Source: Asterionellopsis glacialis
Taxonomy: Eukaryota; Bacillariophyta; Plagiogrammaphyceae; Rhaphoneidales; Asterionellopsidaceae
Length of the DNA: 35,908 bases
Direction of reading: 5' to 3'
Assembly (NCBI GenBank): GCA_014885115.2
Contig: WKLE02000811.1
Location: forward strand, 1-35,908
The first letter of the stretch is position 1. The number at the start of each line of letters is the position of its first letter. Below, one piece after another: positions 21,410 to 32,639 of the stretch. Position numbers and translations under genes: made by a program. The notes beneath the pieces were generated by a model. The model saw only the letters and a program-made list of their open reading frames with translations. It had not been told where the DNA came from and did not search any database.

Positions 21410-21991
21410 CAAAAGGATGCAAACCGACCGGTTAACGTCATGATGTCCAAACATGTATGTACAGTAACTGGTACAGTACAGTAGTAAGTAAGATATTTTC
21501 CCCAATCTGTACCTGGTACCTGGTAATGAGAAAGGGATTCTCTCCCTAGTCCTAATAGGCCCAGTACAAATTTGTACAGAGAAATAGATGTACCGGTAAA
21601 ACTCTTTTACTACTGTACATGGTCAAAAGGTTAACAAGACAATAAGGTTAAAACTGGAAGGACTTGTCTTCTGGCTGGGGGAGATCTGCGTGTGGTCGAA
21701 TCGGTCCGTCGGTTGGACGACGGCGTCATGGTGTTGTCGAAACAACCTTGGTGTGATTGTGTTTGTGTGTGTGTTTGTGAGTGAATTGTTGACCATTTTG
21801 GTACATCTTAATACAAGGAAGAAAACTAAAATGATTGTTGATTTTCATTTTCAAAGCAACAAAAATACAACGATTCTGACAAAATGACATAATCCAATGA
21901 CATGATCGACGTGAAAGAGGAATGTCAATACTTTTTGGACACACATGAAGAAACAAAAGACGACCACCTAAAAATATCATCCAAGTCCCGC

Positions 21992-24900
21992 TTAATAACA
22001 TTCAAAGTTGGAGAAACCGGTTGTACAATCAGGACAAATTACATTGGTTCCACTCGTTTCTATATACAAAAAACTGCAGAATTCACTTGAAAGAATCCCT
22101 GTCAGATCCGCATTGTTCTCGAGGTGTAATTCAACTGCGTTTTGGATAGTGAAAGATTGTGTAGGGGTGAGAAAACAGAAAATTAACACATTGCCATCTC
22201 TTGATTTCATGTTTGTTAATCAAGAACAGATCAAGAGTCTACAAAAGTTTCTCAACTATTTACGTACACAAGTTTGTAAGGAGGCTTAGCTCCGAAGGGA
22301 TCGAACCACTTAAAGCGTTGTAGGACAAACCCAAAGCCTCTGCATTGTAAATTTACAAAAACATTAGAATACGGAAAAAGGAAAAAAACAAGATTGGTAA
22401 AGAATTTTGAAATACCATTCAAACAAAAAAATGCAATCTGGTTCTTTCCTTATATATACCAAAGTTTCTCAACTATTTACGTACCTAAGTTTGTAAGGAG
22501 CCCTAGCTCCGAAGGAATCGAACCAGTTAAATCGTTGGAGGACAAATCCAACCCCCCTGCATTTTTAATTTACAAAAACATTAGAAAACGGAAAAAGGAA
22601 AAAAACAAGATTGGTAAAGAATTTTGAAATACCATTCAAATATTAAATGCAATCTGGTTCTTTCCTTATGTATACCAAAGTTTCTCAATTATTTACGTAC
22701 CTAAGTTTGTAAGGAGCCCTAGCTGTAAAGGAATCGAACCAGTTAAAGCGTTGCTGGACAAATACAATTCCACTGCATTGTAAATTTACAAAAACATTAG
22801 AAATACGGAAAAAGGAAAAAACAAGATTAGTAAAGAATTTTGAAATACCATTTAAATTAAAAATGCAATCTGTTTCTTTCCTTATATATACCAAAGTTTC
22901 TGAACTATTTACGTACCTAAATTTGTAAGGAGCCCTAGCTCCGAAGGAATCAAACCACTTAATGCGTTGTCGGACAAAGCTAAAGTATCTGCATTGTAAA
23001 TTTACAAAAACATTGGAATAAGGAAAAAGGAGAAAACAAGATTGGTAAAGAATTTTGAAATACCATTCCAAAAAAAAAATGCCATCAGTTTCTTTCCTTA
23101 TATATACCAAAGTTTCTCATTATTTACGTACCTAAGTTTGTCAGGAGCCCTAGCTCCGAAGGAATTAAACCAATTAAAGCGTTCCAGTCCAAATCCAATT
23201 CCACTACATTGTAAATTTACGAAAACATTAGAATACGGAAAAAGTAGAAAACAAGATTAGTAAAGAATTTTGAAATACCATTCAAATTAAAAATACAATC
23301 TGTTTCTTTCCTTATATATACCAAAGTTTCTCAACTATATACGTACCTAAGTTTGTAAGGAGCCCTAGCTCCGAAGGAATCGAACCAGTTAAATCGTTGG
23401 AGGACAAATCCAACCCCCCTNNNNNNNNNNNNNNNNNNNNNNNNNNNNNNNNNNNNNNNNNNNNNNNNNNNNNNNNNNNNNNNNNNNNNNNNNNNNNNNN
23501 NNNNNNNNNNNNNNNNNNNNNNNNNNNNNNNNNNNNNNNNNNNNNNNNNNNNNNNNNNNNNNNNNNNNNNNNNNNNNNNNNNNNNNNNNNNNNNTATATA
23601 TACCAAAGTTTCTCAACTATTTACGTACCTAAGTTTGTAAGGAGCCCTAGCTCCGAAGGAATCGAACCAGTTAAAGCGTTGTAAGACAAAGCCAAAGTAT
23701 CTGCATTGTAAATTTACAAAAACATTGGAATACGAAAAAAAAAAAAACAAGATTGGTAAAGAATTTTGAAATACCATTCAAATAATAAATGCAATCTGTA
23801 TCTTTCCATATATATATACCAAAGTTTTTCAACTAAGTACGTACCTAAGTTTGTAAGGAGGCCTAGCTCCGAAGGAATCGAACCACTTAAATCGGTTAAG
23901 TACAAATCCAACCATACTGCATTGTAAATTTACAAAAACATTAGAATACGGAAAAAGGAGAAAACAAGATTGGTAAAGAATTTTGAAATACCATTCAAAT
24001 TAAAAATGCAATCTGTATCTTTCCATATATATACCAAAGTTTCTCAACTATTTACGTACCTAAGTTTGTAAGGAGCCCTAGCTCCGAAGGGATCGAACCA
24101 CTTAAAACGCCGCTGTACAAATGCAATTGCTCTGCATTGTAAATTTACATAAACATTAGAATACGGAAAAAGGAGAAAACAAGATTGGTAAAGAATTTTG
24201 AAATACCATTCAAATAATAAATGCAATCTGGTTCTTTCCTTATATGCTGTGCCAAAGCAGGCTAATAAAAGCAAATCCCATCGAACAAGTAATATAGTAT
24301 TACCAAACAAACTTATCTACCAAACCTTCTACTCAAGTCTGTATAAAGACAAAACTTTTGTGTGTGTGCTCACCTGGGAAAAGTCTTGAAACATACCCGT
24401 CTGCATTGCAATCGACAAAATCCAATGGCCAGCGGCATTCGCTGATACTGGATACTATAGAACCATATTCCGAAGACTCACTATAAGCATAATCGAGAGT
24501 TGCCAAGACATATCGTTGTTGTAAAAACGTACTTTCACAACTGGAAAATGGAGACAAGTCAGTGTTGAGCCAACGTATAGCCTTTCCCTGTGGAGTATCT
24601 TTATTGCGGAGGTCAATTTCATCCGTAATACTCGACAGCTTTTCCAATAAGCATGACTTGATCACTGCAAAACTAGATCGTCGTGAATAGTTGCTGGCAA
24701 GCTCAATGCTATGGTTATTTCTTTCCTCAAAGATGGAGTGTTCTTCCCACGGAACACCTGAAAAAAATTCACAGTCAACGCCATCTTTAACATACACAGT
24801 TTCATTCCCCAAATTGTCTAAACCAATATGTGATGGAAGGTCAAGATAGGTGACGTTATCACACACCAGACTCATAGGAGCATTCCTATGGTCGACGAAA

Positions 24901-27185
24901 GCTTCGATTCTGATACGAACCATGGATGGGTCCTTACATTCTGGGAAACCATATCCAGGTGATGAAAGATTTACTCCGAACGCAGTTTGTAAATTCACAC
25001 TACCACATGCATGATTCTCTGAATCTTGACAAGTAGCACCGCAACAGTCGCCACCATCAAAGTTAAACTCTGCTTGATTGAAGTATGAATTGCACTTCCC
25101 ATTGGCAGTTGGTATTTGTTCGCATAGAGACCCTTCAGCACCGTTTTTGCATGCACATCTACCATTTGCATTGCAAAAACCTTTGTACTTGCAAGGATTG
25201 GTTTTATTATCACAATACGGACAAAATAATTTTGACTCAACTGGTCTACCAACATCTGGAGATACAAAATAAGAATTAGATATGTCCTCATCCAAAACAT
25301 GAAACCAAGCCAAGGACGCAGGAGACACGGTCTCACTAACATTATCAACCTGCACAGGCTCACTAACAAATGAAATATTTGGAAATTTTTTTGAACCAGC
25401 ATGTATTCCGTTGAGGAAGTACTCAGTGAGTTTATTCCTTGTAGTGTTAATATGACTAAGGACCCAACGCCTACCAGTAAAAAAAATCACATCTAAAAAC
25501 CGATCTAAATATAAAAAATCATCTAATTCATTGTCTCCGATGTAGACAGGATTGCCGTAGGATTGCACAGATGATTTATTTTCATCCTCCAACAGTTTGT
25601 ATTTCCCTGACCATTGAATATCAGAGTCTGGACTTGGATCAACGAAGCCTTCCAAACCAGGCTGTTGCTCCATGGTAGTGCAGGGTTTACCGGCAGAACA
25701 AAAGGGGCCGTAAAACCCGAAAGAACACCCTTTTTGATTGGTACCATGTACTTCAAAAGGGCACTGTGGTGAGGTTGATGAGTTAGTACTTTTTTTTGGG
25801 TACTCCTTTACTTCGTCATCAACGCAAGTCAGACGGAAGTAATCAATTTGGATCTCGTTTCTTGCAACCCAAGGAGATGCACTTGTACTCCTCACAAGGT
25901 TGTTAGACATAGTCTGGATTGATTTAGCCTTCCAACCACAATCATTAAAATTAGTGCCATTCTTGCAATAGGAGAAAGTCCATGCTTTCTCTTCATTGGA
26001 GTATGAGAAAATCCCATGTTTTGAATTTGGTTCACAAGAATGAAACTGCATTCCAACATATTGTACTCGGTTGTTTTTTTGGCCGTTGTTCTTTAGGTAC
26101 ATACCACTATAGGTTCCAAGCTCGGCTTGAGCCTGATCACCAAACTGTACATATAATTGTTTGCATAAACAATTGGATTCTCCTCTTGTGGGCTTCAGCA
26201 TGAACCAGGCAATGATCATGCCGACAAAAGTTACAATTAAAAGAATCACATTGTATGAATATTGCTGTTCTTGTTGTTCAGGGATTTTGTAAGTTGTCTG
26301 AGCTATCATTTGACTTTCCTCTTTCACATCATGACCAAAATACCCACTGGGTGCTATGGCAAAGGCAATGTCATCAAACTCTGAAACAAACATCATGGCA
26401 GTAAAGTTGAGTAATAAATCAAAGACATTATCAACTGCCATGATAAGAAAAAAAGAAATTATGAGACTTAGAGCACCTTCAAAGAAGCGGCAAATATACG
26501 AAAGTCGCCATTTCCAAAGTGCAACAGATCTCTGTTTCTTGTCAAAAGCTTCTTCGATTTCTGCAAAATATGCTGCGTGGAATTGCTCTAATGCAACACG
26601 AAGATCATCTTGAGTGTAAACAGAAATCATGATAGCAAGTACTTGAGTGACAAGCACCTCTGTATTAACACACTCAGGAATGCCAAGTTTATTATCACTT
26701 CCCGGAGTAATACGATTCGCAGCTAGGAGTCCAAATATGCTGATTTGTAATGAAAATATTACAAATGCGAACCAGAAAGGGATGTTTTTAGGACTGGAAG
26801 AAATAAGAAAAATGAAGGTATCTTGGGGGAGTTTCTTGTTCTCCGTTTCTTCGTCTTGTTGGCGACATTCTTCGATTTTCCTATCCTGTTCTTGGATCTT
26901 ACGATCCTGTTCTTTGAGTTTGTCTTCATAATCTTCTTTTAGCTCCTTGAGTTGCTTCTGGTGTTCATCCTTTTGTTTTTCGAGGGATGTTTCTTGTTTT
27001 TTGAGGGACGTTTCTAAAAGCTCCCTCATATTTTCCAATTGATCTGCTACCAAAAGGGATACAAACTCATCATCAATAGGTACTTGTTGCGATGGTGATC
27101 TTGGTGATCGGTTCTCATCTTCAGATGATACAAGAGCATTCTCGTCTACACTGACAAGATCGAGAGATCCTTGCCCTTCTGCCAT
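21992..27185 (-). CDS. multi-pass LRR membrane protein with coiled coil, EGF-like and Notch-like (LNR) modules
   Basis: Eleven exons on the minus strand: 24374-27185, then nine 72-nt exons (24060-24131, 23845-23916, 23629-23700, 23347-23418, 23132-23203, 22917-22988, 22701-22772, 22485-22556, 22268-22339), then 21992-22134. All introns are phase 1, and the sum is 1200 residues. An assembly gap in the array may hide bases. Start: ATG at 27185; the open frame upstream reaches only a TTG. Domains: acidic N-terminus; coiled coil about 50-118; hydrophobic segments about 135-156, 175-190, 236-266 and 311-330; then a Cys-rich region with many NxS/T sites, so probably extracellular; EGF-like 657-688; LNR-like 698-719 (FNFDGGDCC); a TPQGKAIRWL module and LRR N-cap (ECRWPLDFVDC) about 863-937; nine LRRs 938-1153; Cys-containing C-cap. 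A cell-surface recognition or adhesion role is inferred; no kinase domain is present. Confidence 0.85.
22268..24131 (-). repeat. tandem array of single-LRR exons (unit 215-217 bp, nine copies)
   Basis: Each unit is a 72-nt exon plus about 143 nt of intron. Donors all read GTACGT; most acceptors read AATGCAG. Each exon encodes 24 residues of the form L.L..N.L.G.IPSELG followed by LLTNL, with the codon for the next residue split after its first base (phase 1). Distances between exon ends are 217, 216, 216, 215, 215, 282 (across the N gap), 216 and 215 bp. The IPSELG/LLTNL half is almost invariant, while the first half (surface residues of the beta strand) varies: DTLALSYN, GGLDLSSN, VELDLDWN, EQLHLYSG. 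Introns are also nearly alike, so duplication or conversion acted on whole units. Confidence 0.95.
23421..23594. other. assembly gap inside the LRR exon array (174 N)
   Basis: The gap begins one base after the acceptor AG of exon 23347-23418 and hides most of the intron to the next exon. The exon spacing across it is 282 bp instead of about 216, so its size fits neither zero nor one missing unit. Copy number here is uncertain. Confidence 1.
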
Positions 27186-28023
27186 TGTGTGAATCTTTTG
27201 TTTTTGTTTTGGACCATAGATTATAGGAGAGAAGATCAAATTGAAAACGCGATTGTAAACTGAAAAAAAAATACTGTTCTCATCTGTAGAGGATTATAAA
27301 TAATAATTACAAGTGGTTGCTACTAGAGAGAGTAGATTACGGTGTGAGTAAAACATCAAAGGCTTCTCAAATCTGGTCGCACATTCCTAAGTTTCGAGGA
27401 TTTTCCACGTTTCTTAAGTATTTTTTCGGAAGGTGTACTGTATTCCCGCCCACCCTAAGTAAAAACGGATTCGACCGCTGGAAGGGGTTCTCGTTCACTG
27501 TTAATATGACATTTTAAAGCACCGAATCCAAATTCCCTCCAACTGTCGATCCAATACAAACGAATTTTCGTCGAACAAACACTCAAGAAAGGTATCCATC
27601 GTCCGTGGAAGGAACATTACCTTAGGACTATGTAATAATTTAACTTACCCAATCCAAGACAAGGGATCGAAACGGGACACACATCTATGCTGTGGATGTT
27701 ACTGGAGAGAGCAAATCCATTAACAACATCGTGTTGTGCGTTTATGGGTGTGCAAATCTCACTCCAAACTCAAAAAAGACATTTTCCATCTCTGACACCA
27801 ACTGCACGAGCAAGATTGCACTCAAGAAGGAGTGCTTCACAACGGATTGTGAACAAGATTCAAGAGAACGCTCAGCAGACTTCCTTTGCACAGACCGTTC
27901 GGTCGTGATTGAAAAGAAACATCAACAATTTTTCTTTCCTAGCAGTGTAGTTTCGTTTCTTGCAGTTCTTCACTATAGAACAATCAAGCAACATAACGGT
28001 CGTTTGAAAAAACCTTCATCATC
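27186..28023. other. divergent promoter region between the two LRR genes
   Basis: About 0.84 kb shared upstream region. CTACTAGAGAGAGTAGAT lies at about 27320-27337, roughly 140 bp upstream of the minus-strand LRR gene. An open frame from a GTG at 27692 runs to 28030, overlapping the plus-strand start out of frame; it has no recognisable domain and is probably 5' UTR. Confidence 0.5.
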
Positions 28024-31000
28024 ATGGTGACAACCAATACAACAACGACACCCAATCAGCATAATAATCTCAAATCATATTCTTCTTCTTCACCACCACC
28101 ACCGTCATCGTCGTCGTCGTCGCCAAATGGAGAGAACAACAACAACAGCATAAGGAGATCCATCTTTCCTCATCTTAACGTTGATAATCAAGATAATGAC
28201 ACCCAAACTACAGGCACAACAGCAACGATCACGACAGCAGCATCAGCATCATCACCACCAAGAAGTACAAGAGGAAGACATTATGTGGATTTGCCCTTGT
28301 CGTATTTGAATTATGGGAATTATGGAACTCGTGTGACGAATCCTTCTGCTGTCACGACAACAAGACATAATCCCTTTGAAGAACCACCGCCATCACCACC
28401 ATCACCACCACCAACCACGAATATGAGAACCAACGAGAATATGAATATGGTCTATGGTAGAAGTGTACGTTCGTTAGCACCAACACCTTTGTCGTCGTCG
28501 TTTCAACAGCAACAAGAGAGATTTCACAATGCTTCATCCGCAACTACCAACAATGTCAATAGTTATAGTCATACTGTCACATCTGCAAGAAAAATACCAA
28601 GATCAACCATGGAAACCAGAACTGCAACTGGTGCTGCTACAAATTTGTATAAGAAAACGAACGATCGTAGTGGTTATGATCCGCAAGCCAGTGTTACATT
28701 GGATTTAAGTACAGTGGAAACAGATGAAGCTAACAATGATGGTACTCTAAGATCTCCCTGGTGTAACAACAAGAAGAAGCGGAGTGATGCGTGTGACTCG
28801 CAAGGGCGTGTCAAATTAGATTTGACTACGGTGGAAGCAGAAAGTGACGACGACAATGATGATACCCCGCAAACGAAGAAGAGTAATGTTTATGATATAC
28901 AAAAGCGTTTCAAACTGTTTTTAACTGCGGCCGAGGCCGATCAACATGCCCATGACGAAACAAAACCTGCTACTACTACGAACGATGACGGTGCAACATC
29001 TGCATCATCTTATTTCGATTTTCAAAGTTGGATCTTTGAACCTGCATTTCTAACTGCGTCTAAAGAATCTTCAGCAGAAAAATCATTGTCAGCGAGAGAA
29101 CCAGAAGCAGCGACTATTACCAAAAAACAACCACCATCAAAAGCAAAAGTATCAACAGAGACACAAGAGCAACATGATGACAACAGCAATCACCATCGAG
29201 ATCAACCACCCATGTCGACTACAAGAACGATGCCAAGAACTTGCAATGGAGAACGACAAAGGCGAGAACAAGCAAGATCAGAAGAAGACGATAACATCAA
29301 CAGTACATACACAGATTCTAGTTGCACCAAGATGATAGATTGCAAAACTCTTGGTTTGATTGTTGTTGTGATTATTGCCATATCAGCAATTCTTATAGGT
29401 GTGCTGATTGCCTTGGGATTCTTATTTTCATCGTCGGGGGATAATAATGACAGCCATGAAAAGAATTTGCGATACAATCAATTTACACAAATAGTATCTA
29501 ATGTGACGAAAAATGTTGATTTGTTACATCAACTTGGTACACCTCAAAATTTAGCTTTGGAATGGATGGTATTGGAAGATGAAATCTCAGCATCCTTGTC
29601 GTCATCGTTTAACTTTACTTTATCATCTTCATTCCACGAGCAGGAGGACGAAGATGACTACAATAATATTCAAAAAATTCAAAAACGGTATGCTTTGGCT
29701 GTATTTTATTTTGCTGTTATTGATCCAACTACCAAAACTGCAGACGATGGTGACGGAGGAGAAGTTGACAGTGGTACTTCTCTAACCTCTTCCATGACCA
29801 GTAAAAGTCAAAACCTGCATTATCCGCATCATGATTACCATTTGTTGGGAAGCATACAGGAATGCCATTGGGATTTTATTGAATGTAACAATGATGATGA
29901 AGTTGTGTCGATCATTGCATACCAAGACAACCAGCATCAGCATGCTACCGAAGGTGACAGCAATCAAGACGAACAAGTCAGTGATTATTACTACGATGAT
30001 GCACTACCACCAGAATTGGAAATATTGACATCCTTAGGTACGTACTGTGATATACATGCAGATTGGCAAAATTCTGCATTTTCTGTGAATGTTCTACCGT
30101 TTTATGTATGATACCGTCAATTCTAAAAAAGTCGGAGATTCAATCATTTTGTATTTACTCCTTTGTATTACACAGCTGTATTGAGAGTAGAAGGGTTTCA
30201 TTTGACTGGTAGAATTCCTTCGGTAGTATACAAACTACCTTTTCTTCGTAAGTTAAAGGGTGTATTCCTGTCACCAAACACTATGCGAACAGTATACCAG
30301 TTGATGTTAGTGGTACTTGTTGACCTTATACAAAATACTTTACGTGGAACTAATGACTGTCGCGCTTGTCTCTCATTATTTGAATCATCAGATACTCTTG
30401 ATTTGAGCTATAATGAATTATCTGGAACAATCGATTCATCAATATCTAGATTGACCATGCTCCGTAAGACAAGATAATTCCTTAAATTTCGTGTGCTCAC
30501 AGTGTTTACAATCTTTTTTATGGTCCTATACTTACACTTGATCTCCTTGTTATCTCACAGGAAACATCTACCTTAGTGATAATGACCTATCTGGTACTCT
30601 CCCAAATGAGTTGTACGATATTCATTCTTTAGGTATGTTGGCATTTCCTCTCTACTTTAGGATCCATGATGCTACTGTTTCCTATTGGCAAAACTAGGTT
30701 TTCTCACAAAATTCGAACGCATTTTGGTTTTCTTTTCTAGGAATATTAAGTTTGGCACGGAATGGTTTCAATGGGGGTATTTCTTCAGAGGTGGGGGGAC
30801 TTTCTAATTTACGTAAGTACACACATATATTGTGAAGTGCTATTACAATCAACGGCACGTGGGAAGGAAAGAACGAACTTTAGCACTCATGCTTTCTGCT
30901 CTTTTTCCTTCTGTTCTTCGTCAATCATATATTCAGACTATTTATCATTGGCAAACAATAAATTGACCGAAACCATTCCGCTCGCGCTATATAACATCAA

Positions 31001-31893
31001 TACCTTGAGTAAGTTCTTGATGACGTTGGTTGACTTTTTGCTTGCCAAACCCTTCCATGGCAGCAAAGCTAATTTTGTTTCCCTTCTGTATCTCCCACGT
31101 GCACTGGTATCTTAATCAACCAACAGAATTCCTTCGCCTATCAAGCAATGGAATCGAGGGTACAATTTCCCCATTGATCAGGAATATGAAGATGCTCGGT
31201 AAGTTATCTACGTGAGACAGGTTGAATTTTCGTGAAGCTGATTATTAAGCACATCTATTGACACTGCCTTAATTCGTTACTGGTTGTGATTGTATGTGCA
31301 TGTTTTCCGCACCTCTCTATCTTCTGAAATATAAAAAGAATCATTGTGGCTGGATTATAACGAACTAACATCATCTATTCCAAGCGAGATTGGGCATTTA
31401 CAAGAATTGAGTAAGTAAAGGCATCTACAAAGGACTCTCAATGAAGCCCATTTTCTCCCTTGTTTCTTTTACACGCTCACAAAAATCACACCGTTTTTTA
31501 AATGTACAACCACACAAAAGAGTCATTGTATTTAATGAAAAATCGCCTATCATCTTCTGTGCCTACAGAGATGGGCCTTCTAACAGATTTAGGTAAGTTT
31601 CCTTCCAGATGAAAGTATTTCCTTGATATCTTTTTGTCTGCCAATCAGGTGCATGTATAATTTTTAAGCATCTATCTATATGTCTCTCACACACGTTTTT
31701 ATTTCGCCTCTGTAATGGCTGGCTTGATTTCTCTGGTCTATCTTTCTATACCTTTGAAGTTCGATTTGACTTTCAAATGAATGATATGACAGGACCTATA
31801 CCTCAAAGTGTATGCTACCATCATGACAATCATACCATATTGATTTACTGTGATAGGGGAACTGAATGTAATTGTTGTGAAGCATGCCGCTGA
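28024..31893 (+). CDS. single-pass LRR membrane protein
   Basis: Ten exons: 28024-30037, then eight 72-nt exons (30176-30247, 30392-30463, 30561-30632, 30741-30812, 30937-31008, 31127-31198, 31339-31410, 31521-31592) and 31760-31893. All introns are phase 1; the total is 907 residues. Residues 1-435 are low-complexity and probably cytosolic, with polyproline/Ser runs and a degenerate motif repeated about four times near 218, 257, 290 and 330 (YDPQ, CDSQ, YDIQ, FDFQ). One membrane span lies at about 444-467 (LIVVVIIAISAILIGVLIAL). Then come a LGTPQNLALEWMVLEDE module, an LRR N-cap (ECHWDFIEC), LPPELEILTSL, eight 24-residue LRRs (for example TLDLSYNELSGTI) and a C-cap with a Cys cluster (CNCCEAC). 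The intron upstream of exon 31339 has a weak, purine-rich acceptor (ATAAAAAG). It is divergent from the other LRR gene. A receptor or adhesion role is inferred; no kinase is present. Confidence 0.85.
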
Positions 31894-32639
31894 TTTATTT
31901 CAAATACTGTACTAGATACAAATATATGCATTATTAATAATAGCATATATACATAAGATAATATAAACAGGGTCATTCAGAAGAGAGCAGTCTAGGCGTC
32001 ATGGTACAAAACTTTTCACTATTGCAAATTGACTGCTGCTCACTACAGTTCTATCTGTAGATTGTCTACAACTAATAAGAATAGCCACTGGAGAAGAGGT
32101 ATTCTACTAAATTTCAAACTTATAATATTACGTACTAGCTTTGGATTTGCGAAGTTTTTTATAGTTATTTTTCTTCAGGATTCGGATCGAGACCGGAATG
32201 TAACCCTAACCCTAAAAATACAAAGTATCTCGGGATGAAGACAGATGTTTCTGTGCTTCGTCCGTACCGGGTAGTCATTGTAAAACACGTACTTGCCTAC
32301 TATACTTACCTACATTCATCGTTTGTGGAACGTAAATACTAAATGTAAACACTTTCTGTGTGAGCGAGACAAAGAAGAACTTCATCTTCTGTCAACTACA
32401 AAATATGTCGGAATGTGTCATGCATGTCAACTGTCGCTTTACGACAAACACACACGCAAATCTCCTTGACCCTGTTGTTGACAAGCGAATCAACAAGAAC
32501 ACAAGATCTCGTAGTGTCAAGCAGTCTATTCAACACCCATCTGTATTGCTTGAGTTCAAACATTAAAAAAAAAAATTTAAAAAGTAGTCTCTTTTACCGA
32601 TTGTCTTGTTAACTTTAGAGTTCATCTCATTTTAAAATC
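31894..32639. other. intergenic region
   Basis: About 0.75 kb between the LRR gene and the CDP-diacylglycerol synthase gene. No gene recognised. It holds two tandem CCCTAA units (about 32204-32215), which resemble a plant telo-box rather than a telomere, and an A-rich run at 32566-32583 shortly before the next gene. Confidence 0.5.

Larger units (their letters stand above)
20699..21991. other. palindrome-rich intergenic region
   Basis: About 1.3 kb between the hemerythrin gene start and the end of the LRR gene. No gene supported. It holds several hairpins with TGACG/CGTCA arms (21102-21128, 21381-21409, about 21416-21441), a 19-bp dyad at 21160-21178, repeated ACCTGGTA words and short GTACAGTA repeats. 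Confidence 0.5.

Noticed and set aside
22260..22339. Exon 22268-22339 as terminal exon ending at a TAA at 22260
   Set aside because: Its GTACGT donor is intact and a downstream exon (21992-22134) in the correct phase supplies a typical LRR C-cap and stop, so splicing onward is more likely.
22685..23110. Minus-strand 141-residue open frame with two internal repeats
   Set aside because: It reads straight through LRR exons and introns in the wrong phase; its repeats only mirror the 216-bp exon array.
22268..24131. CRISPR-like or satellite array
   Set aside because: The unit is 216 bp and coding with splice sites in each copy; it is an exon array.
24995..25402. 135-residue minus-strand open frame
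   Set aside because: Out-of-frame shadow of the LRR receptor exon 1.
27692..28030. 112-residue open frame upstream of the plus-strand LRR gene
   Set aside because: It starts at GTG, has no ATG near its start and no recognisable features, and overlaps the next start out of frame.
32201..32217. Telomere repeat (CCCTAA)2
   Set aside because: Only two units between ordinary genes; at most a telo-box or chance.
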